The position numbers were made by a program, and so were the translations under genes. Source: UBA981 sp942490995 (lineage in GTDB: Bacteria; Pseudomonadota; Gammaproteobacteria; Ga0077536). From it: DNA of 64,000 nucleotides. The notes beneath the pieces were generated by a model. That model ran no database searches, had not been told where the DNA came from, and was given only the letters and a program-made list of their open reading frames with translations. The DNA is taken from assembly GCA_942490995.1 (NCBI GenBank), contig CALOBG010000036.1:1-64000 (forward strand), given 5' to 3'. Shown one piece after another: positions 33,280 to 41,067 of the stretch. Numbering within the stretch: position 1 is the first letter of the stretch; the number at the start of each line of letters is the position of its first letter.

Positions 33280-33377
33280 CCCTCGACATATCGGGCTGAA
33301 ACCGACTCTCCCTACACCCGCATGAGCTATCCACAGGATCGCAGGCCGCAGCCATCTCGCACAATCCCCGGACCACC

Positions 33378-34682
33378 ATGAAGCGCCTCGCTGTACTCGC
33401 GGCAGGTCTGCTGACAGCCTGCGCGCGCTACGCCCCGGCGCCGCTGGATATCGGCACGGCGCAGGACCCGGTCGCGCCGGCGATCGGCGAAAGCGCGGCG
33501 GCAGGCTATACGCTCGATGACATTGCGGCGCTCGCGGTGCGACGCAACCCGGAACTGGTTGCGCTGCGTAAACAACTCGAGATCGCCGATGCCCAGGTCT
33601 TCGCAGCCGGGCTGTTGCCCGATCCGCAGGTCGCCGCCAGTTTCGATCATCCGTTCGACGCCATTCCCGGGCTGGTCAATGCCGTCGGGGGGACGCTGAG
33701 TTACGAACTCGTCGCCCTGCTGACACGGCCGGCGCGACGCACGGCCGAACGCCAGCGCGCCGAGCAGGTGCGGCTGGACGTGGTGTGGCAGGAATGGCAG
33801 GTCGCCCAGCAGGCGCGGCTCGCGGCGCTGCGTCAGCTTGCCGAACTGCGGCGTCTGCAGGTGCTCGAGACCAGCCATGCGCTGTACGCCGATCGTTACC
33901 AGCGCTCGCGCGGCGCGCTCGCAGACGGCGACCTGACCCTCGATGTGGTCGGCACCGATCTGACCGCGCTGCTCGACATGACCACCGCCATCAATCAGGC
34001 CGAACAGAATCTGGCCAGGACCCGGCAGGAGCTTAACCTGCTGGTCGGCACGACGCCCGCCAGTGAACTGGTCCTGGCCGCGATGCCGGATTGTGCAACC
34101 ATTGCCGCCGAACAGGTCAGTGGCGAGCTCGCCACGCTGGCCGAGCGACGCCCGGACCTATTGGCCCTGCAGGCCGGTTATGCGAGCCAGGAATCGCGGC
34201 TGCAGGCCGCTATCCTGGCCCAGTTTCCCGCCATCAGCGTGGCTTCGGCGGGTGCCCGCGACACCGGCGCCGTGCACACTGGCGGCCTGAGCGTTGCATT
34301 GACGCTGCCGCTGTTCAGCGGCAACCGCGGCGCCATCGCCAGCGAGCGTGCCACGCGCGCCGCGCTCGGCGAAGAATTCCGCGCGCGTCTGGCGCAGGCG
34401 CACGCCGATATCGCCACCATCGGCGACCTGCAACGTGTCGTTGCACGCCAGCAACAGCGCCTGCTCCGGTACCTGCCGACCCTGACACAGTTCGTGGTGC
34501 AGGGGCGACGGGCGTACGCCAACGCCGATATCGACGCGCTGACGTTTCTCAACATGGAGCTGACCTTGACCAACAAGCAACTCGATTTGATCACCCTGGA
34601 GCAGGCCACCTGCGAAAACCGCATCGCGTTGGACACGCTGCTGGCGCGATTTACTGCCGACCCTGCTGAGTCGGCGCCGTGA
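33378..34682 (+). CDS. TolC-family outer membrane efflux lipoprotein
   Basis: A 434-aa outer-membrane channel of the TolC/OprM family. The N-terminal LAVLAAGLLTACARY is a lipoprotein signal with Cys at the lipobox. Two repeats of long helices follow (LAVRRNPELVALRKQLEIADAQV; ERRPDLLALQAGYASQESRLQAA), the OEP signature. It would form the outer duct for the adjoining RND pump. Its stop overlaps the next gene by 4 bases. Confidence 0.88.
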   Translation: MKRLAVLAAGLLTACARYAPAPLDIGTAQDPVAPAIGESAAAGYTLDDIAALAVRRNPELVALRKQLEIADAQVFAAGLLPDPQVAASFDHPFDAIPGLVNAVGGTLSYELVALLTRPARRTAERQRAEQVRLDVVWQEWQVAQQARLAALRQLAELRRLQVLETSHALYADRYQRSRGALADGDLTLDVVGTDLTALLDMTTAINQAEQNLARTRQELNLLVGTTPASELVLAAMPDCATIAAEQVSGELATLAERRPDLLALQAGYASQESRLQAAILAQFPAISVASAGARDTGAVHTGGLSVALTLPLFSGNRGAIASERATRAALGEEFRARLAQAHADIATIGDLQRVVARQQQRLLRYLPTLTQFVVQGRRAYANADIDALTFLNMELTLTNKQLDLITLEQATCENRIALDTLLARFTADPAESAP

Positions 34683-35734
34683 GTCCGAGTGCGCGCAGCC
34701 GGCGAGCGTCGCGAAGCTTCGGGGCGTGCGCGCTCATCCTCGCCGCGCTCAGCGCTCTCGCCGACGTCGGCGCGCCGACGGTCGAAGTGCGGCTCGAACC
34801 CGCCCGCGCGCAGTCACTCACCGAGACGGCGACCGCCTACGGCGTCCTGGAACCCGATCAGGAACACATGATCGCGGTGTCGATCCCACACGCGGGGCTG
34901 ATCACCCGGGTTTCGATCGAACTCGGCCAACGCGTCGCCGCCGGCGATCAGCTGCTGGAGATCTCGACCGCGCCGGATGCCGTCATGCAGTTCCAGCAGG
35001 CGCAAAGCGCCGTCGATTTCGCGCGGCGCGAAACCGCTCGTAACGAACGCCTGCTTTCCGAACAGCTCGCTACGCGGGCCCAGGTCGATACCGCGCGACG
35101 CGCGCAGCAGGACGCCGAGTCGACCTATGCGGCCCTCAGCGCGAAAGGCATGGGGCGTTTTACCGAAACCATACGCGCACCGGTCGCGGGCATCGTCGCG
35201 CGCGTCGATGTCCAGCAGGGTCAGCGCGTCCAGGCCGACAGCACCACGCTGCTGCTGGCCAGCGAACACCATCTGGTCGCGCGCCTCGGCGTCGAGCCGG
35301 AAGACGTCGAGCGGATCAAACCCGGCACCGTGGTGCGGGTCGCCGATGTGTTCGACGACCGGGTCGCGTTCGACGGTCGGATCTCCGAGGTCCACGGCAT
35401 GCTGTCCGCACAAACGCGACTGGTCGACGTGTTTGTATCGGTACCGACGCCAGGGATCGAACGTCTCGTCCTTGGCAGCGCTCTCAGCGCGCGCATAGTG
35501 CTCGCCGAACAGACCGGCGTGGTGGTACCGCGCAGCGCTGTACTGCGCGACGACGACGGCGCCTATGTATTCACCGTCGAGGCCGGTACGGCGCGCCGCA
35601 TCAATATCAAGCCCGGCATGGCGGCTGATGACATGCTCGAGATCATCGGACCGGTGAGCGCCGGCACGCTGGTCGTGGTCGAAGGCAATTACGGACTCGA
35701 ACACGGCATGGCGGTGCGGGAGCGCCGACCATGA
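34679..35734 (+). CDS. RND efflux periplasmic adaptor (HlyD/MFP family)
   Basis: A 351-aa membrane-fusion protein. An N-terminal hydrophobic signal (ALILAALSALADVGA) is followed by a lipoyl half (PHAGLITRVSIELGQRVAAGDQLLEI), a coiled-coil hairpin (FQQAQSAVDFARRETARNERLLSEQL), the second lipoyl half (IRAPVAGIVARVDVQQGQRV) and beta-barrel regions. Start is GTG 34679, overlapping the TolC-like stop; it ends overlapping the pump gene start. It links the inner-membrane pump to the outer channel. Confidence 0.88.
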   Translation: MSPSARSRRASRSFGACALILAALSALADVGAPTVEVRLEPARAQSLTETATAYGVLEPDQEHMIAVSIPHAGLITRVSIELGQRVAAGDQLLEISTAPDAVMQFQQAQSAVDFARRETARNERLLSEQLATRAQVDTARRAQQDAESTYAALSAKGMGRFTETIRAPVAGIVARVDVQQGQRVQADSTTLLLASEHHLVARLGVEPEDVERIKPGTVVRVADVFDDRVAFDGRISEVHGMLSAQTRLVDVFVSVPTPGIERLVLGSALSARIVLAEQTGVVVPRSAVLRDDDGAYVFTVEAGTARRINIKPGMAADDMLEIIGPVSAGTLVVVEGNYGLEHGMAVRERRP

Positions 35735-38700
35735 GTCTGGCCCACTGGGCTGCCGCGCATCGCCGTTCGATCCTGTTTCTGACCGTCCTGCTCGCGGTCG
35801 GCGGGGCCATCACGGCCTTCAAGCTGCCGATCGCGCTGTTTCCGCAGGTCGATTTTCCACGCGTGGTAGTGTCCCTGGAAGCCGGCGATCGGCCCGCGGA
35901 CCAGATGGTCATCGCCGTCACCGAAATAGTCGAACGCGCGGTGCGCGCGGTACCCGGCGTGGTCGGCATCCGTTCCACCACCAGCCGCGGCAGCGCCGAA
36001 CTGTCGATCAACTTCGCGTGGCGGCAGGACATGGTCGCCGCGACCCTGCAGGTCGAGTCCGCGGTCAATCAGAGCCTGCCGACCTTGCCCCCTGGCACCG
36101 CGTTTTCGGTCCGACGCATGGACCCGACCGTGTTTCCGGTACTGGCCTACTCGATGGTGTCGCACACCGTCTCACCGGTCGCTTTACGCGATATCGGCGT
36201 TTATCAGCTCATCCCCCTGCTGTCGTCCATCGAGGGCGTCGCCACGGTCCAGGTCATCGGCGGCGAAGACCGCGAATACCGCGTCGAGGTTGCACCGGAC
36301 AAGCTCGCGGCGCACGGCATCAGCCTCGACGAACTGGCCCTGGCCTTGTCGGCAACGAACGTACTGCAGGCCGTTGGCCGCCTCGAGGATAACTACAAAC
36401 TTTATCTCCTGCTCTCCGATACGCGTATTCGATCGCTGCAGGAGATCGAGGACACCGTGGTGCGCAGCGGCGTGGATGGCAACGTGCGCCTCAGCGATCT
36501 GGCCAGCATCTACCCGGCCAGCGTACCGCAATGGCAACGGGTCAGCGCCGACGGCAAGCCGGCGGTACTGTTTCAGATTTATCAACAGCCGGATGGCAAT
36601 GCGGTCAACATCGGGCGCGATGTCGAGGCCAAACTCGCCGCCTACGCCGGCAATCTGCCCGCCGAGGTGACCCTGTCGAAGTGGTACGACCAGAGCGAAT
36701 TGATCATTGAGTCGGCGCGCAGTGTGCGCGATGCGATTGCAGTCGGCGTGCTGCTGGCCGCCGCCGTCCTGCTGGTGTTCCTGCGCAGTGTGCGCATCAC
36801 CGTGGTCGCCATCGTTGTTGTTCCGACGGTACTGGCCGCCACCATGCTGCTGCTTGAACTGTTCGGCATGAGCCTCAACATCATGACCCTGGGCGGCATG
36901 GCAGCGGCAGTCGGGCTGGTCGTCGACGATACCATCGTCATGATCGAGCACCTGGTACGGCGCCAGCAGGAAGACGGCGGAGTACGCACCGCGACCATCC
37001 GCCGCGCCGCCGCCGAATTTACCGCGCCGCTGGCCGGATCGTCGGCCGCCACGATCGTGATCTTCGCGCCGCTGGCATTTCTGACTGGCGTCACGGGCGC
37101 GTTTTTCAAAGCGCTATCGATCACCATGGCCTCGGCGCTGGCGATCTCGTTTGTCATCGCGTGGTTGCTGGTGCCGTTATTGGCCGAACATATTCCGGTA
37201 ACAAATACCCATGGTCCGCGGCCCGCCGGGCGATTGGCGCGGGTCGGCGCACGCGCCTACCGGCGGCTCATGCACGCGCTGCTGGCGCGGCCGGTGCTGG
37301 TTGTCGTGCCGTTACTGGTGCTTGCCGGAGCCGGTTGGCTGGCCTATCAGCAGGTCGGCTCGGGCTTCATTCCGGTCATGGACGAAGGTGGTTTCGTGCT
37401 CGATTATCGCAGTCCCTCGGGCACTTCCCTGACCGAAACCGCTCGCCTGCTTGGCCAGGTCGAAACGATCCTGACCCGTCACCCGGCGGTGGCGACGTTC
37501 TCGCGCCGTACCGGCGTGCAGCTCGGCGGTGGCCTCACCGAAGCGAACGCGGGCGACTTTTTTGTGCGCCTGAAACCGCTGCCGCGGGCGCCGCTGGAAG
37601 CCGTGATCGATGAACTCCGCCAGACCATCGAAGATAAGGTGCCGCTGCTCGAAATCGAAATGGTGCTGCTGATGGAAGATGTGATCGGGGATCTCACCGC
37701 CGTACCGCAGCCGGTCGAGATCAAACTCTACGGCGATGATATCGGACAGTTGATGTCGGTCGCTCCCGCCGTTGCCGATTTGGTCAAGACGATCTCAGGT
37801 ACCGTCGATGTAAAAGATGGCATCGTGCTGGCCGGCGACGCCGTCAGTATCGTCGTCGATCGCGACAAGGCCGCACTTGAAGGGATCGAACCCCAGGCGG
37901 TGACGCGTCTGGTCGATGCGTGGTTCACCGGCCTGGTGCCAACCCAGGTTCAGGAACCGTTGAAACTGGTCGGCGTGCGCGTGTGGATCCCGGGCGAGGC
38001 GCGCCGCTACGCCGACCAGATCGGCGACATGCTGTTGCAGGCGCCGGACGGCCATCGCTTCCCGCTGCGCCGTATCGCGAGTATCACCACGGAATCGGGT
38101 CAACCGCAGGTCAGTCGCGACAACCTCAAGCAGATGATTGCCGTCACGGCACGCATCAGCGGCCGCGACATGGGTTCGACTGTGCGCGAAGTCAGACAGA
38201 AACTTGATGCTTCCGGGGTGCTCGGCAAAGGCATGTACTACGAACTCGGCGGTCTCTATCAACAGCAACAAATCGCCTTTCGCGGCCTGCTCGCGGTGGG
38301 CGCCGCGGCACTCGCGCTGGTGTTCGTGCTGCTGCTCGGCATGTACGAATCATTCCGTGTTGCCATCGCCATACTGAGCTGCCCGCTGCTGGCGATGAGT
38401 GCGGTGTTCGGTGGCTTGTGGGTGTCTGGCATCGATCTGAATATCACCGCGTTGATGGGCATGACGATGATCATCGGGATCGTAACCGAGATCGCGATCT
38501 TCTATTTCTCCGAGTTTCACGAACTGCGGGAGAACGGCGCCTCGTTCGACGAGGCAGTTATGCAGGCAGGTTTGAACCGGATACGTCCGATTACGATGAC
38601 CACACTGGCGGCGATCCTCGCCCTCACACCGCTGGCGCTGGCACTCGGCCAGGGTGCAGCCATGCAACAACCGCTGGCAGTTGCGATCATCGCCGGACTG

Positions 38701-38787
38701 GCGATCCAGATCCCGTTGGTACTGGTGACCATGCCGACACTCTTCGCGCTGCTCGGTGGGCGGGTGCAGGCGGCGCCTGCCGGGTAG
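35731..38787 (+). CDS. RND-family efflux permease (AcrB-like)
   Basis: A 1018-aa proton-driven pump of the HAE-1-like RND type, 12 transmembrane helices with two large periplasmic loops. The first helix is followed by FPQVDFPRVVVSLEAGDRPADQM. Helix 4 has AVGLVVDDTIVMIEHLVRRQQED with the paired Asp residues of the proton relay. The second half repeats the layout (GGLWVSGIDLNITALMGMTMIIGIVTEIAIFYFSEFHELRENG as landmarks). Substrate range is unknown. Coupled to the adaptor by a 4-base overlap, it completes a TolC-adaptor-pump operon. Confidence 0.92.
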   Translation: MSLAHWAAAHRRSILFLTVLLAVGGAITAFKLPIALFPQVDFPRVVVSLEAGDRPADQMVIAVTEIVERAVRAVPGVVGIRSTTSRGSAELSINFAWRQDMVAATLQVESAVNQSLPTLPPGTAFSVRRMDPTVFPVLAYSMVSHTVSPVALRDIGVYQLIPLLSSIEGVATVQVIGGEDREYRVEVAPDKLAAHGISLDELALALSATNVLQAVGRLEDNYKLYLLLSDTRIRSLQEIEDTVVRSGVDGNVRLSDLASIYPASVPQWQRVSADGKPAVLFQIYQQPDGNAVNIGRDVEAKLAAYAGNLPAEVTLSKWYDQSELIIESARSVRDAIAVGVLLAAAVLLVFLRSVRITVVAIVVVPTVLAATMLLLELFGMSLNIMTLGGMAAAVGLVVDDTIVMIEHLVRRQQEDGGVRTATIRRAAAEFTAPLAGSSAATIVIFAPLAFLTGVTGAFFKALSITMASALAISFVIAWLLVPLLAEHIPVTNTHGPRPAGRLARVGARAYRRLMHALLARPVLVVVPLLVLAGAGWLAYQQVGSGFIPVMDEGGFVLDYRSPSGTSLTETARLLGQVETILTRHPAVATFSRRTGVQLGGGLTEANAGDFFVRLKPLPRAPLEAVIDELRQTIEDKVPLLEIEMVLLMEDVIGDLTAVPQPVEIKLYGDDIGQLMSVAPAVADLVKTISGTVDVKDGIVLAGDAVSIVVDRDKAALEGIEPQAVTRLVDAWFTGLVPTQVQEPLKLVGVRVWIPGEARRYADQIGDMLLQAPDGHRFPLRRIASITTESGQPQVSRDNLKQMIAVTARISGRDMGSTVREVRQKLDASGVLGKGMYYELGGLYQQQQIAFRGLLAVGAAALALVFVLLLGMYESFRVAIAILSCPLLAMSAVFGGLWVSGIDLNITALMGMTMIIGIVTEIAIFYFSEFHELRENGASFDEAVMQAGLNRIRPITMTTLAAILALTPLALALGQGAAMQQPLAVAIIAGLAIQIPLVLVTMPTLFALLGGRVQAAPAG

Positions 38788-38831
38788 ACTTGCTACGATT
38801 GCGCGATAATCGTGCGAACGAATCGCCTGGT

Positions 38832-39473
38832 ATGAATACTCTGGAAATCATGAACTCGACGCTTGTGCTCGACACGCTGGCCGTCCTGGTTATCGTGGTT
38901 TACCACGCCCGGCTCGCTTGCGCCGTGCGTCGCCGGCCGGCAACGACGACGATCGGGAGCAACCGGCTGGCACGCGAACGCTGGGTCGAACGGGTGATGT
39001 CGCAAGGCCTCGACCTGCTGGCCGTACAGACGCTGAGAAACTGGACCATGGCGGCGACCTTCCTGGCGTCGACCGCTATTGTTGTTGCACTCGGCGCGCT
39101 GCATCTGCTGACCACCGGATCAAACAACAGTGGCGATCTGGGATCGGCATTAGACCTGAGCATAGCGGCCGCAACCCCAAACTCCGCCAAAGGATTATTG
39201 GTAGCACTGATCCTGTTCGCGGCCTTTTTCCACTTCACACAAACGCTGCGCAACTTCAACCACGCGGCGTTCCTGCTGACCACGCCCGATTGTCATGACA
39301 GTATGAATGTTGCTCGAGTTGTCTCACGTGGAGCCAGCCATTACACGTTCGGTATGCGCGCGTACTACTTCGTGATACCGATCAGCCTGTGGCTTTTTGG
39401 ATCGCTGGCCTTCCTCGGCTCAAGTATTGCTATCGTGCTGATCCTGTGGCGCATCGATTACACCGTAAATTAG
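38832..39473 (+). CDS. DUF599 family membrane protein
   Basis: A 213-aa protein with about four transmembrane helices. The middle carries the DUF599 pattern: RERWVERVMSQG, VQTLRNWTMAATFLASTA and FFHFTQTLRNFNHAAFL. Function is unknown in the family. ATG 38832 is chosen; an upstream open stretch overlaps the pump gene in another frame and is not part of it. It lies 44 bp after the efflux operon. Confidence 0.78.
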   Translation: MNTLEIMNSTLVLDTLAVLVIVVYHARLACAVRRRPATTTIGSNRLARERWVERVMSQGLDLLAVQTLRNWTMAATFLASTAIVVALGALHLLTTGSNNSGDLGSALDLSIAAATPNSAKGLLVALILFAAFFHFTQTLRNFNHAAFLLTTPDCHDSMNVARVVSRGASHYTFGMRAYYFVIPISLWLFGSLAFLGSSIAIVLILWRIDYTVN

Positions 39474-39591
39474 CCCCCTCACCCGCGGGAAATCAGCAGG
39501 AAACTTCTCAAACCGGGCTCGAATAGTGGACTGCGAAACCGGCCAGCGTGCCGGGATCGGGCGCGCCATCCGGACACGGCGAAACCGGTCG

Positions 39592-39834
39592 CTACAGCAG
39601 GGGACTGGCGAGTCGCGCGGCGTTGTCAACGAAACGGCTGCGACGCGTGCGTCGCAGCCAGAACTGTGGCTCGATGTAGGTTGCCCGGCGCAGATAGTCA
39701 CGCTGCAGCGCCGCGAGCTGCTTTGCGAAAGGATGTCCATACACAAACATGGATACCTCAAAGTTCAGAGACACACTGCAGATATCCAAATTCACCGATC
39801 CGAACATGCACAGGGTCTCGTCGAACACGTTTTC
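39592..39834 (-). pseudogene. Cardiolipin synthase C-terminal fragment
   Basis: The minus strand encodes ~78 residues matching the end of a phospholipase-D-type cardiolipin synthase: VFDETLCMFGSVNLDICS (end of the second HKD motif region), NFEVSMFVYGHPFAKQLAALQ, then the Trp/Arg-rich tail ending NAARLASPLL. The N-terminal ~400 residues, including the first HKD motif, are absent. The fragment joins directly to a different truncated gene at about 39835, so a deletion removed the intervening sequence. Confidence 0.7.
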
Positions 39835-40034
39835 GCTCCGGTATCGACGCGAGCCAGCAATTCAAAGTCATGATCCACCTCGGTTACCTTGGCGGTCGCA
39901 CCGATGATGCGCTTACCGGTCGAAGCAGCCACCGCGTCGCACCAGGCCGGCTGTGCGAATGATGCCGCGCTGAGAGTAGCCAGGATCAACGAAAAAACGC
40001 GCATAGGGCTGCTCCAGAACGCTAGTTTCTGCAT
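39835..40034 (-). pseudogene. Truncated exported retropepsin-like (RimK-associated zinc-protease type) gene
   Basis: From ATG 40034 a signal peptide (FSLILATLSAASFAQPAWC) is followed by KRIIGATAKVTEVDHDFELLARVDTGAKT. The D-T-G-A motif is the active-site signature of the exported retropepsin-like aspartic proteases related to the RimK-linked zinc protease family. The match ends there; what follows belongs to a cardiolipin synthase fragment in another frame, and this frame stops at 39792. Its start overlaps the upstream hydrolase stop by 13 bases and has AAGGA before it. Confidence 0.65.
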
Positions 40035-40897
40035 GTCACATCCTTCTCTTGATTAAGAAATTTCTCGATAAAGTGATTGACTGCATCGGCGGCCTCATAG
40101 GGCACGCCGTGACCAATACCTTTGAGGATATGCACGCTCGAACGCTTCAACGCCGCATCGAGTTCATACTGATGATCAGGATCGATGAGATCATGCTGGC
40201 CGGCAAGGATCAGCGCGGGCACCTGTATCCGCCCCAGGTCGGCCACGCCGAGCTGCGGCAGGCTATGCCATAGCTCACGAAGTTCAGCCTCTCGCGCCGG
40301 TTTTCTGCGTGCGGCGGGCAGCAGGCGGTACAGCGCTTTGGCGGTGCGCAGCGACCAGGAACCGTGGTCTGGTTCAAGACCCGGAACAGACGCTGCCGCA
40401 GGCGTTCCACGCAGGCCGGAAGGATGGAAGTTGGCGCTGATCAGGACCAGCCGACAGACCTGGTCAGGGAAATCGAGGGCGAAACGCAAAGCGGTGTTAC
40501 CACCGTCGCTCCAGCCGATCAGGGTCGCGTGCTCGATCCCGAGGTGATCAAGCAGCGCGGCGAGGTCGCGCGCATATAGCGCGTAGCTGAGCTTTTCAGT
40601 GCCGCGCATGCTCCTGCCGTGTCCGCGGCTGTCGAGGGCGATCACGCGATAGTTGGCCGCGAAACGCGGCAGTTGGGCAAAAAAGACATCACGGTCGGCG
40701 CCGCCGCCGTGAAGAAATACCAGGCTCTCGCCCTGCCCTGCGTCAAGATAATGTAGCTCTACGCCATGCGCGGTGAAGCTCGCGCTGTGCACGTCGCTGA
40801 AAAGCTTCCATCCGAGGTAGCGCACTGCCTGGCGCAGGGTGCTACCCCCGGGTAGCAACCACGTCAGCGCCGCGAGCAGCGCCAGCCCGCACAGCAA
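40022..40897 (-). CDS. Alpha/beta hydrolase
   Basis: A 291-aa alpha/beta-fold hydrolase with an N-terminal hydrophobic anchor (GLALLAALTWLLPGG). Motifs: FLHGGGADRDVF (oxyanion), GWSDGGNTAL (nucleophile Ser), GQHDLIDPDH (acid) and GIGHGVPYE (His). Substrate unknown. The start is uncertain: TTG 40897 is the first standard start, but the frame is open further up, where CTGGAG precedes a possible ATC or GTT-region start, adding ~9 residues. It overlaps a truncated retropepsin-like gene downstream. Confidence 0.82.
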   Translation of the reverse strand: MLCGLALLAALTWLLPGGSTLRQAVRYLGWKLFSDVHSASFTAHGVELHYLDAGQGESLVFLHGGGADRDVFFAQLPRFAANYRVIALDSRGHGRSMRGTEKLSYALYARDLAALLDHLGIEHATLIGWSDGGNTALRFALDFPDQVCRLVLISANFHPSGLRGTPAAASVPGLEPDHGSWSLRTAKALYRLLPAARRKPAREAELRELWHSLPQLGVADLGRIQVPALILAGQHDLIDPDHQYELDAALKRSSVHILKGIGHGVPYEAADAVNHFIEKFLNQEKDVTCRN

Positions 40898-41067
40898 GCA
40901 GGTAATGATCTTAACGATGGGGCAAACTCCAGCACCGCGACAGTCGGCGCTTGGACCAGATCGATTGAAGCCGGTTCATTTTCGCCGGCAGCGGCGCGGG
41001 CAAGGGTTCGCGCGGTCCGGTCACGCGGCGGTCGGTGCGATCCCGGGCACGCACATCCAAGCAAAGC

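Noticed and set aside
36184..36951. Long antisense frames within the RND pump gene
   Set aside because: His/Asp/Gln-rich shadows of the pump reading frame.
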